Shown here piece by piece: positions 35,376 through 45,347 of a DNA stretch of 64,000 nt. Every line of letters starts with the position of its first letter. Position 1 is the first letter of the stretch. The notes beneath the pieces are model-generated. The model did no database searches. It was given only the letters and a program-made list of their open reading frames with translations, and was not told the DNA's origin. The stretch is from Ochotona curzoniae. Its lineage: Eukaryota > Chordata > Mammalia > Lagomorpha > Ochotonidae. The stretch lies in NCBI RefSeq assembly GCF_017591425.1, contig NW_024466512.1:13953001-14017000 (forward strand), given 5' to 3'. Made by a program: the position numbers and the translations under genes.

Positions 35376-35959
35376 CTTATCAATTAAAAGTAAAACCAAT
35401 TCACTACTTTAAAGTTAAAAAATGTACTTGATATAAGCAATTTTCACTTCAAGACTGAGTGATGAAAAGAATTAAGGGAAAATGCAACTAATGAATGAAT
35501 TTTACATGGGTTTCAACTTTTACATCAAAATGAACTTGATTTCATTTTCCGTGAACTTTTAGAAGTGCACTTGGTTGTGCAGTATGTCAGGGCAACCACT
35601 GCAGCATTAATACTTCTAAAAAAATGGGATTTCCGTCTAGGAGACAATTATGTAAGCCAAGACATGTCCAATGTAATAGTATGAGGTTGTCTAAATCCTA
35701 GAAACTTCTAATAAACTAACATGAAATGATCATCAAGATGATATTTTTCAGTGAACAAATAGTCAGAATGGTGCATATAATACACTACCAATGATGTAAA
35801 CCAGAAAGAAAGGAAGGACAAGAATACAATTTTATTGACTTAATGACTCCGAGCATTTCAAAAGAACAGACAAGCAAGAGACAATTGGCTGCCTCTGAGA
35901 AGGGTAAATGGCTACTGGAAGGAGAGAAGGGGCTTGTTAACATTTTTCCATGTGGAATT
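35376..35959. other. Unassigned AT-rich sequence
   Basis: Nothing recognised apart from small A/T runs near 35960. Confidence 0.35.
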
Positions 35960-36130
35960 AAAAAAAATTTTTTTGAAAAAGTTACATGCACACTCATACA
36001 CACACAGGCGCACACGCAAAAAGAGATAAATACCAATCTGCTGTTTGTTGGTTCATTCATCAAATGGCTGCAACAACCAGGGCTTGGCCCAGGACAAAGC
36101 CAAGAGCTTCACCTGAGTCTCCTGTTTTTC
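35960..36130 (-). mobile_element. CSINE, head missing, cut by displaced VNTR block
   Basis: Antisense tail-proximal part: T-run near 35960-35974, 'caatctgctgtttgttgg' near 36033, 'ttcattcatcaaatggctg', 'caacaaccagggcttggc', 'caaagccaagagcttcacc' near 36101. It stops at 'ctcctgttttt', exactly where the 112-bp block begins, and the expected head does not resume after the block. Confidence 0.75.
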
Positions 36131-36242
36131 CATCACCATGGAAACCTCTAATACTGAGTGCTGGGGTTGGGAACAGACTTGGCTGGTCCAGGCTGTAGCA
36201 CCCACAGGTGCATTCAAGAGTAGTGTGGACATCCACTTGCTC
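36131..36242 (+). repeat. Displaced 112-bp copy of VNTR array segment
   Basis: These 112 bases are identical to 37413-37524, 1282 bp downstream. The downstream copy is at home in the VNTR array. This one is isolated between a truncated SINE and unrelated DNA. Perfect identity contrasts with the strong divergence between array units, so the duplication is recent or an assembly error. Confidence 0.9.
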
Positions 36243-37104
36243 TAATTCCAAGATTTCCATTGAACACCCATGGACATTGCCTACTCCATGTTTGGCAGGG
36301 TCTTCTCAGCCTGAGAGTCTTGTCAGCTAGCCTGCACTGTCTTCCTGAGTTTACAGCTTCATTCTCTAAAGCAACCCTGTGTTTCAGCTTGATCTGCTTA
36401 TTGTCTACTCCGGTTCCTCTCTTAATAGGAATGGTAGTATTTATTTGCTTTGTGATTCATTATACGATTATTTACATAGAAAATTCCTGTTGAATATATA
36501 ATGATTTTCTAATAAGTAAGTAGCTATTAGTTGGATTGACTCCATAAAGACTTGCATAAACCCGAGATTCTAGTGAGAAGGAAAAATAGGCAAAACGAAA
36601 TCTTAAATAAAAACCAAGACTCTTGCAAGAAAACAGGGATGTGTTTCTTTCCCTTTTAATGAACATAATATGGGACTGACTTAGCATTTATGTGGTCCTC
36701 GAGTGAAGCAAATGCTATTTTTCACCTCGGGCAGTCTTCCCTGATACATTCACCTTCGGGGATACACTGACAGAACCGTGGCTCTCAGTGTAGCAGAATG
36801 CTTACCCATGTACACTTGATCTAACTGAATATGTATTCAACCATAAAATTTATTCTGTCTGCTTGAAAGCAAAGACTTAGCTAACCTCTTTGACACATCT
36901 ATTTTTGTTATCCTGATAACCTAATCCATTAAACATGTTTTACAAGCAGCACATTGCGTCCATTTGGCTGCTGACAAGATACTTGCCTTGTGGTGACTCC
37001 TGGGATCTTATTAACAGCCACTGAAGTTGTGTCATCAATGAATCTCTGCTGGGATGACTCGGCTGGATACATCCGTAACAACATTCTCTTATGGGTCAGA
37101 CTGA
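36243..37104. other. Unassigned sequence
   Basis: No gene or repeat recognised. The right part leads directly into the VNTR array. No L1 ORF2 C-terminal motif was found here, which would be expected if the array were the 3' UTR of a long L1 copy. Confidence 0.35.
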
Positions 37105-39345
37105 AGCACCAGTACATGTGGGAGACCTGAACTGGGCTAGTTAGCATGGGTCACTGTTAATCATTGCTCACTAGTGCACACTAGAGCTAAGGGTGGCAGG
37201 GGGCAGCTACCTGGTGGGACTAATCACAGTGCCTGCCAGTGAGAGTCAGAATAGGGGATAGGTGATATTTAGCTGGGCCATAACACTAAACAGCACATGA
37301 GATAACCAGGTCTGGAGGCAGATTCTGTGGTGAATATGTGCACCCATTCTTGTACAACTGCAGTTTCTGCTGGTTTGCTTAAGAGTTGGGAGTGGTGACC
37401 AGCTAAGTTAGGCATCACCATGGAAACCTCTAATACTGAGTGCTGGGGTTGGGAACAGACTTGGCTGGTCCAGGCTGTAGCACCCACAGGTGCATTCAAG
37501 AGTAGTGTGGACATCCACTTGCTCAAACAAAGGCCAGGACAGAGGGGGCAGACTATGCTGGGTAAGGGCTTAACACTCACTGGCAAAGATCTGGGTCTGG
37601 GAGTAGGCCTGGTGGGAGAACTTGGGAAACCGCCTTGGTGGGCCATAGCTCCCAGTAGTGAGCATATGATTCAGGCTTGGGTGTTGATCAGGCTGGGCAA
37701 GGTCATTCCACCCATCAGCAAGTGTGTGGGTTGGTTTTGGTGGGGGGCAGACCTATCGGGGTTAGGCCAATCTTAGCCCACTGGCATGTGTGGGAGCCAG
37801 ACTGGAGTGCAGGTCATGCTGAGCTAGGCTGTCACACCTGTTGGTTTGCATGAGCCAGGGATGAGAGCAGACTATGCAGGTTGGTCTAGGCTGCAGCATC
37901 CACCAGTGAGTTGGGACTGGGGGTAGTCCAGGCCAGGCTGCAGCATCCAATGGCAAAGGCCAAGATAGGGGGATGGGTTATATTGAGCTGGGTCATAGCA
38001 ACCAATGGCACATGCAAGATCTGGGGCTGAGAACAGGCCTGGTTGAGGAGCTAAGAGGACACCTCGGCTGGGGTATGTTTCCTACTTGAGTGCGAGAGCC
38101 AGAATGGGGGTTGGTGATGTTGGCTAGACATGACTGCAGTGTACCTTGGTTTGAGTGTGAACTAGGTCTGGGATGGGCCAGACTGGGCCAGACTCCAGTT
38201 ACCCACTGGTGCTTGTGAGAGCCAGGGTGGGCATAGAATGGATTTGGCTAGGTCTCAATCTGCTGAAGGATGCAAAATGCAAAATTTGTCCTTGAGTGTG
38301 GACCAGATGTGACTAAGCCACCCAAAAATAAGAACTGGAATGGGTGTGGGCTGATTGGGCAAGGCCACTGTTCTGCTAGGACAGGAGGTAGATTGTCAGT
38401 CTGGGCCAAGGACCCTCCCAGGATGTAAGATCTGTAACTGGAAAGAGACCGGATGGAGGAACTTGGGGAACTCTTCTGTCAGGATGAAGTCCCTGCAGGT
38501 GAGTGCAAGAACCAAGGACGGGAATAGCCTTGATCAGGCCAAATTATGGTACCTGCTGGCACATGTCTGAGTCAGGTCTGGGGACAGACCAGCCTGGGCC
38601 AGTTTATATGACTCATTGGCAGATGTGATAACCAGGACAGAGTGTAGGACAGGCAGGGTTGGACCATAATACAACCAGTTCACATTAGGGCCAGTACTGA
38701 GGGCTGGCTGGACTAGGCTAAAGCGCCCACCAGCATGAGTTGGATCCGTGAACAGACTGGAGCAGGCCAGGTCGACTGGGCTGCAGTATCCACTAGCACG
38801 TGTGAGACCCCCCAGTGGGAGGGATGGTACAAGCCTGGTAGTGGGGCTGTGGTGGACTCCCCTGCTGGGCCATTGCCCTACTGGTGAATGTGAGACCTGG
38901 GACCAGGTATAAACCAGGCCTGCAACACCTGTTGGTCTGCACATGAACTGGGTTGGGGGAGAACCAGGCTGGGCTAAGTGACTATATCCACTGATGCACA
39001 CATGAGCCAGAGTAGGTACAGTCTGATTGGGTTTTGCTGCAGCATCAGCTGGCAAGTGCTGAGACTTGGGGGCAAGTCCTGTCAAGTTAGACTGCAGAAT
39101 CACTTGGAGAGTGTAAGATGTGGGAGTGGGCCCAGTAGGGAAGCTGTGGACACCACTTTAATGGACTGCAACTCTTGCTGGTGAGAATGAGAAACAGGAT
39201 TGTGGCCAGGCCTGGCAAGACAGGTGGCCACACTCCCTGGACAGTGGAGTCAGTTGGGTTGTGCTAGGGTTTTATGCCCACTGAATATGGACATGGAGGA
39301 AATGGCAGTCCATTGGAACCTGCAGAGGAAGGAGGACAGAACAAA
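37105..39345 (+). repeat. VNTR array, about 35 units of roughly 47-80 bp
   Basis: Units share the frame 'cact-ggc-aca-tgtgagagccagg', then a G-rich middle, then 'ggctgggc(c)', then 'tgcagcaccc'. Most are 55-66 bp, but some are shorter (47 bp) and several longer. The longer ones carry an extra 'gaacttgggaaaccnccttgg' type insert, seen near 37618, 38046, 38457, 38828 and 39136. Units are G-rich on the plus strand. The minus-strand 189-codon ORF at 38534-39103 is a by-product of the periodicity. Confidence 0.85.
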
Positions 39346-39740
39346 TGGGTCAACTACCTCAGCCAAGCGTTGACAGCAAATTATTTGATCAAATGGAAAC
39401 TCTAAGGTGGACTATGTCAGCCAATGGAGCTTGGAAGGATTTCCTCTTATGCTTGTATCGGTGAGATGAACAGCATTTCAGATCTGTCTAAACCACTGAG
39501 CAGAATCCTTGGAACATGTGCCACATGGGGGACTCTGGGATGACACTGGGTGGCCATTCCTCATCCCTGGGTGCTGAGGTGGTTGGAAGGTTGGGTAAGG
39601 CTTTTCCCCTTATCTCCTACCTTCCTTCAGATGCAGGAAAAAGACAAAGAAAATTTGAAACCATTCTCATTCACTTTCCCTAATCCTTGACCCTTCCTAA
39701 GTTAATTATGTAAACCTCATCATAAATAAAATAAAAACAC
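37105..39740 (+). mobile_element. VNTR-bearing retroposon, longest copy
   Basis: A 2.2-kb array of diverged units (37105-39345) is followed by a unique module (39360-39700) and an A-rich end 'aaataaaataaaaacac' (39725-39741). The module recurs at 5.6, 7.4 and 50.7 kb, with array units also at 5.6 and 50.7 kb. The layout (array, unique 3' module, A-rich tail) parallels composite retroposons such as primate SVA in form only. Alternatives are the 3' UTR of a lagomorph L1 subfamily or an LTR-element fragment. No reading frame for a mobilising enzyme was found, so it would be non-autonomous. Confidence 0.6.
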
Positions 39741-40767
39741 AAAGATTTGGGTGAGCAAACTTGGTCTTTTGTTTGCAATGATCCCTGTTCTGTCCTCCTG
39801 AATCCATTGGTTCTCCCTGCATTGCTGCAGGATAAGCCTGCAGAATGAATTCAGACTCAAATTCAGGGAGTTGGGCAAAGGATCACCTGCTAAGGGTGTG
39901 TTGAGCAGGTCCCTGCCTTCCAGCACTTTGTACTTCAGGATCCATGGCTAATCCACCAGGCTTGTTTCTTTCTGCTCCTGTCGCTATAATCCACTGAACT
40001 CAAAGGGCCCTTGCATGGGCTGGCTCTCTGGGTAGCAGATGCTGAGATACTCACTAGGAAGGTAAAGAAGGAAACCTGCATGGGTGGAGACAGAAGTTGA
40101 ATTCTGGCTTCATGGTCCTAACTAACCCCATGAGTGACCCTTCAGAGCCGAGGCAAGAGAGGTGAGCTTTGTTAACCAGCTCATTGGGATTGGTTGGAGC
40201 TACCTTGCCAGCGAACATAGCTTGGACAAGGTAACGCTGCCAACAGATGATGATGGAATGAGCCTGTTAGCTCCCAGCAAGGTCTGGGGGATTATCAGAC
40301 ATTTGCTTGTCTTGCTTTGGCTCTGGGGCTGCCATTGTAGGTAGAAACCTACATTCTCTGTGCTGTGGGTGAAAGCCTATGATTTAATATGCCAGGACTA
40401 GCCCTTGATGTGTTAAGTGGGAACTAAAGGAATTTAGAAAGTTGTTTCATTTTCAACAATGTCTGGCTTGTAACTAATTATCTTGCAAGAAAATGCTATT
40501 TTGAATTGAGGGAGCTTAATTATAACCCTTTCTCTATGTGGAATATTCCCAAAGCATCTGGCTAGATAATTTGGGTTAATCAGGGAGAAGGTGCTGTAGC
40601 CAGAATGACCCAAAAGAAGATCACAGGAATAGTTTTGAAAATATTTGTAGTCTTAATATACAAATATAAGCTTTCCTTTTTCTGGGTCATTGCTACTTGA
40701 ATGTTAGCAAAAGGGCGGGGTCATGTTATTTCCATGCTTTTTATTTCTTCCATGGTAATGGCTCTTT
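39741..40767. other. Unassigned sequence
   Basis: No gene or repeat recognised. Confidence 0.35.
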
Positions 40768-40965
40768 TTAGAGATTTATTTAAAAGGCAGAGTTACAAAA
40801 GGAGAGGAAGATGCAGAAAGACAAACTGGAGAGCTATTCCATGTGCTAGTTCACTCCCCAAATGGCCACAACTGGATGGGAAGTGGAGCAGCCGGGACAT
40901 GAGCTGGCACCTATAAGGGATTTGCCGGTGGAGGATTAGCTTTTTGAGCCACCATGCCAATCTCT
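40768..40965 (-). mobile_element. CSINE with central deletion
   Basis: Antisense tail 'agagatttatttaaaaggca' (40770), 'tagttcactccccaaatggc' (40848), then a direct jump to 'ggatgggaagtggagcagcc' (40875), and head 'ttgagccaccatgccaat' (40945). Roughly 100 bases of SINE body are absent between 40871 and 40874. Confidence 0.8.
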
Positions 40966-41389
40966 GGCCAAGGATTTCTTGTGAGGCTGTGGTCTAGCCA
41001 TTGTCAAGGTCTGTAGTCAACTCAAGGCTCGACTGTGGTTGGAGAATCTGCTTCTGAACTTGGTTCTTGCTGGCTGTTGGCGAGAGCTTCAATTCTTTGC
41101 TAGTAATGGCTTCTTAGGGTCACTACAACATAGTGGCTGTCTTCAAGAGCAAAAGGTGAAACATGGATATAGATGCATCTTGGGTAAGATGCAAGTTGCA
41201 GACTCTAACATGTCAACATTGGTGCAGCATTGCTTTTGTCTTGTGTGATTGGTCATAGAGAACAGCCTGGAAGCAGTAAGAAGAGCATGCTACTAGTGAG
41301 TAGCAACAAGTTGGAACTACCAGGAACTGTCTTGGAGACTGGCTGTACATTCTTGGTATATTGAAGACTTGGGTTTTAAACATTCATAT
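40966..41389. other. Unassigned sequence
   Basis: No gene or repeat recognised. Confidence 0.3.
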
Positions 41390-41540
41390 ACAGAGTTTGG
41401 AACAATTCTCTTCTGCCACTCACTACCCGTGTGAGTTTGGACATACAGGGCTAACTTGGCTCCATCTTGCTCATGTGTTAAATGAGCATTTTAGCACTCT
41501 TCTCCAGATGGTGTTGTGAATAACCAGTGAGGTTTCTCAG
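41390..41540 (+). mobile_element. MIR element
   Basis: Sense core: 'ctgccactcactacccgtg', 'tgagtttggacatacaggg', 'ctccatcttgctcatgtgtt' and 'aaatgagcattttagcac'. Fair match in order and spacing. Confidence 0.5.
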
Positions 41541-43874
41541 GAGAATCGACATTGGCAGAAGACATGCTGGATACTGGTATCAGTATGATCCTGGTTGGTT
41601 TTCTTCATACATCCTATATTATCTGCCTCTGGTAAGTGGTTACCCTTAAGGCTTGGTGGGCACTCCTGGTGTGGATGGATGGAAGTATGGAGTTGCCTAC
41701 CCAAGCCCACAACTGCCCCTGCAGGGGCTCTTGGGTCACTCTGTTCTGCCTGGTCGTGTGACAGTCCTCAGCTGGCACAAGGACTGCAGCCCTCCCAGTT
41801 CAGTTAACCCAGGATACCTGTGCCTCTTCCTATTTTCCTTGCATAAGGCAAATGAGTTACTGCAATTCAATTTCTTGAGCTATTTGTCCTGCTCCTGAAA
41901 CAACCCCAAGGGAGGAGACTGGGAATGTGATTTTAATTTGCTGTAATCACAGTTGATATTACTGTTTTAAAGATTGGTGTTTTCCCTGACAAAATGTCAA
42001 GTGCACAAGGCAAAATTGAATCTGAATTCTTGATTAAATATTTAAAAATACATGATTGGCCTGAAAACAATTGCCATTTCAAAGCTATCTGCAACTCCTG
42101 TAGTTCCTAATAGGTGCCAGTTGGCTTACAGATGCCATCAATCAAAATAAAAGGAGGTGAGGAAGCCAGACTTAAATTAGTGTCATGCAGAAAATTCTTA
42201 CGTGGGCAATGGATTCAAGTGTTTTACTTCTGATGGAGTAGGGCATATGTTTTGTTTCAGTTCTACTCAGACTGTTCTGACTAGACCAATGTTCTTTGTT
42301 TTTCGATTGAAAGCTCTAACCTTTAGTACATGTAATAGATTTTGTCAGGAACTTCTGGGCACATTGTCCATATCTATCCCTGTGGAAGAAAACAAATAAT
42401 GGAAACTCTTAAACTTTCCAGATGAGAAATTTCTAAAATGACACGGCACAGCATGAACTCCCAAGTGTATTTCAAATACGGTTTGATCTGCATACATCCT
42501 TCCTGGGCTACATCTACTTTTAGTAAAGATGGCTCTGGTTATATGATGAAAGTTAACATGGTATCTGCATGCCTTGCCACACATACATCATGTGCACTGG
42601 ACAAGGGTGTTTGGGAACCTACACTGTAATTCTAAATGGAAATGGGCTAGGGAAATTAACTCACTTCAGGCATCTTTTGATGAATATCTGAAGTTTGGAG
42701 GGCACTACAGGAGAGCCTTTAAATAATTTATTTTTCTTCTCAACTCTTTATGCAATTTTTTTCCCTTTAGCTAATTCCCCAGAAAAGTGTCTTTCGTTAG
42801 GAACTTAAAAGAATTCTTTTACTCAGGCTCATAAATATTTCCTTTTCTATTATCACTGCTAGGGATGCATGTTTAAATAAGTTTTCCCCTAAAGGTATGC
42901 TATTTTATCTTTGTTCATGGAATGAAATGAAATTAAAATCTATTATCCTTTGAGTTTGATTCAGGTCCATTTATTAAGGTGCATACCACACTGGTTTTTA
43001 GAAAGATGGTTTGATATTTTGAAGTGCTTTCACGTCTCGGAATCTGAATCTGACTCTCATTTGTATTACATTTAAATGTTTTGGAAGAGTTTTCATTAAA
43101 ATGACTCATGCTTATTTAAAATAATTGGAAAATTTGTAACATGAGAATCACATCCCCCAGTCAGCCCTTTACTAAGATACACACGTGGGTTTTTGCTTTT
43201 TGTTCTTTTTCTACACATTGGTAGGAATATTTAATTGAGTTTTGAGTCTGCTGAAAAGCCTGCCTGAGGCGAAGTTTTTCCCAGAGAATACAGTGTTGCG
43301 TGGTAATACTTTGTTCCTAATAGCACAGGATGGTTTACAAGTCACATCGGTACTACGGTACTACGGAGCTTCACAAGGTGGCAGTGCAATTGAACTGTTT
43401 TCTTCCACACTCAGCAGTGTTACCAGAAGAATGGTGTGAGTCCCCGAGGGGAAAATTGTACTCAGAACCCTCGTGACAACTTGGGCAGGAGGCCTCTCTG
43501 GGGTGTCGGAAGTCAAGGTGCTGGACTATTTTCATTCAGATTTCACTTTTGCTCAGGTGGAGCGCCCGCACCTTCAAGAGGTTCCCACCGCCCATAGTAA
43601 TGGCTGTGAGTGGATTTTCAAATCTTTGTGGAACTAAACTCCACTTCCTCCTACCTCCAGCTTGACATATGAATAAAGTGATGGGAATATCATTCCTCTA
43701 GAAACTATGACTCCATTATCTTAATATTTTTGTTGAATAGTGAATTTTGCCACCTATATATTTTTCCTAAACTGTACTTGGAGGAATTCTTATGTTGTAA
43801 TGCTTGCCAAGATGCATCTTTTAGGGGAGATTTGATAGAACACACTAGCTTCCTGGGTCCACGTTGAGTCTCCG
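41541..43874. other. Unique AT-rich sequence, nothing assigned
   Basis: No repeat family recognised in 2.3 kb. ORFs of 60-80 codons only. Near 43353-43366 there is a small direct repeat of 'ggtactac'. Confidence 0.4.
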
Positions 43875-43985
43875 GCCCCTCCTCCCCTCTCTTCCTCTTC
43901 ACTTTTTCTCTTCTCTCCTTCTTTTCCTTTTTTCCTCTTTTCCTTTCTTCCTTCCTTCTCATTCTCTCCCTTCCTTCCTTTTCTT
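43875..43985. repeat. Polypyrimidine (CTTT-rich) tract
   Basis: About 110 bases of nearly pure C/T on the plus strand. It produces a Lys/Glu/Arg-rich minus-strand ORF (43705-44013) that is low-complexity and not a gene. Confidence 0.85.
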
Positions 43986-44192
43986 CATAAAATGAGAATG
44001 GTTCTACTAGCACTATACGCTAAGCCTTAAGGTCTCATACCATGAAACCTTATATGATAAATATATTCATGATCAACTAGGTTATTAATTGATACAATCC
44101 TACTGCAACAGAATACATTACCACTGAAAAAAACAAATGTTCATAACCAGCCAGTGGTCCTAGTATTTGATACAGCAAAGCACAGTAGAGCT
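43986..44192. other. Unassigned sequence
   Basis: Nothing recognised. Confidence 0.3.
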
Positions 44193-44969
44193 TCAGTTGT
44201 CCGCTGTGATAGCACTAATTTGTATCAAGGTGGCCACATTGGTTGTTTTGTTGTTGTGGCATCTTTGAGCATACAGTGTGGAAGACATACCATTTTGGGG
44301 ACCTTCCCCCAAACTCTTCCTGTGGGTTGCCCTGAAAAGAAGTTGTGAATGTTGGAGTGGAGTGGAGTAATGTCTTGTTAACTGAGCTGTTGACTGTATT
44401 GCCACTGGAGGCAAGAGAAGTGGAGGCTGGGGCCCTGCTCCTGGGCCTGGCTGTCCTCCCAGTCCCTCTGATCCTGCTGTGAGCTTGATTATGTTGACCA
44501 ATTTTAATTTGCACCTCTCCTCCTTCGTACATCTGGACCTTGTTCTGCCAGTGCCCAAGAAAACATGTCTGCAAGTGGAGCATGTGTAGGAATTTGGACG
44601 ATTATGTGTTTTATCTTCTTCCTTTAATTGCTTCATTTTGGTCCCCTCCTGCCTTTGCACTCTCCCTGCTCTGCTTTTTCTCTTTGCACAGGACTTGAAT
44701 TGATTGGAGGACAGGGTGTTACTTGCCCAGGTTAGACTAGCCTTGGCAGGCTTTTCCTCCTCTTCTCCTGTGGATGCCTCTTTGAGACTCGGTTTCCTCC
44801 CTGGAGAATTGCAGCTCTGTCTTGTACTCTGTTCTCTAGCCAAACAAGGTTTTACTTCTGTACTTTGAATTATATATATATATATAAACAACAACAGGAG
44901 ATTATCTTGATACCATACAAAATCGGGAATTACGTGAAAGCATGAGTATGTAGTTTTCAACCTAGACAA
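44193..44969 (-). other. 258-codon orphan ORF, no family recognised
   Basis: This is the longest open frame in the window. Its first 35 codons run across a (TA)n microsatellite (44870-44886) and are hydrophobic by accident. The middle (about residues 58-160) is Lys/Glu/Arg-rich with a CSTCRHVFLG stretch, followed by a Pro/Gly-rich piece GGQPGPGAGPQPPLLLPP. I recognise no domain, no Kozak-like start and no splice context. It could be chance, or a decayed processed pseudogene read out of frame. I would not call it a gene on this evidence. Confidence 0.25.
44870..44886. repeat. (TA)n microsatellite
   Basis: Pure TA run followed by AAACAACAACAG. Short. Confidence 0.8.
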
Positions 44970-45109
44970 ACTCTGTAGGCTGTGGTCTGACTGTGGGTGG
45001 AAACTTCACCCAGTAGGAATGAGACCAGGGAGACTGGTTGCATATATAGAAGCATGACAGGAGGCAAAAGGGAGACTTACAGATCTGTGAGCCTCAAAGT
45101 TCGTTAGAC

Positions 45110-45347
45110 CAGGGGCTTTCAACCTTGACATTGTTGACAGGTGGGGCTCAGTGATTCTTTGTGTTATGCTTTGTTGTACTATGCATTGCAGGGTATTTAG
45201 CGTCATCTCTAGCTTTTACCCATTAGATTCCTATAGCTGTTACTACCCCTTATGTATACACCCAGCCTGCAGCTGTGACAAATGAAAATGCTTACAAGCA
45301 TTGTCCAGTGTCTCTTAAGGGCAAAGTCATCTCCAGCTGAAAACTAC
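45110..45347 (-). mobile_element. MER20 (hAT-Charlie, non-autonomous)
   Basis: Antisense match end to end: 'ggctttcaaccttgacattg', 'attctttgtgttatgctttg', 'tgcattgcagggtatttagc', 'tctagcttttacccattaga', 'gctgtgacaaatgaaaatgc' and the closing 'ctccagctgaaaactac'. Length about 238 bp, near the usual 220 bp. Confidence 0.8.

Noticed and set aside
38534..39103. 189-codon minus-strand ORF
   Set aside because: Lies wholly inside the VNTR array on its antisense strand. The open frame follows from the repeat period and composition, and the protein shows only the repeat pattern.
37105..39345. CRISPR-like or satellite array
   Set aside because: Units are diverged, touch each other without unique spacers and vary in length; the context is mammalian. 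It belongs to a dispersed retroposon, not a satellite block or CRISPR array.
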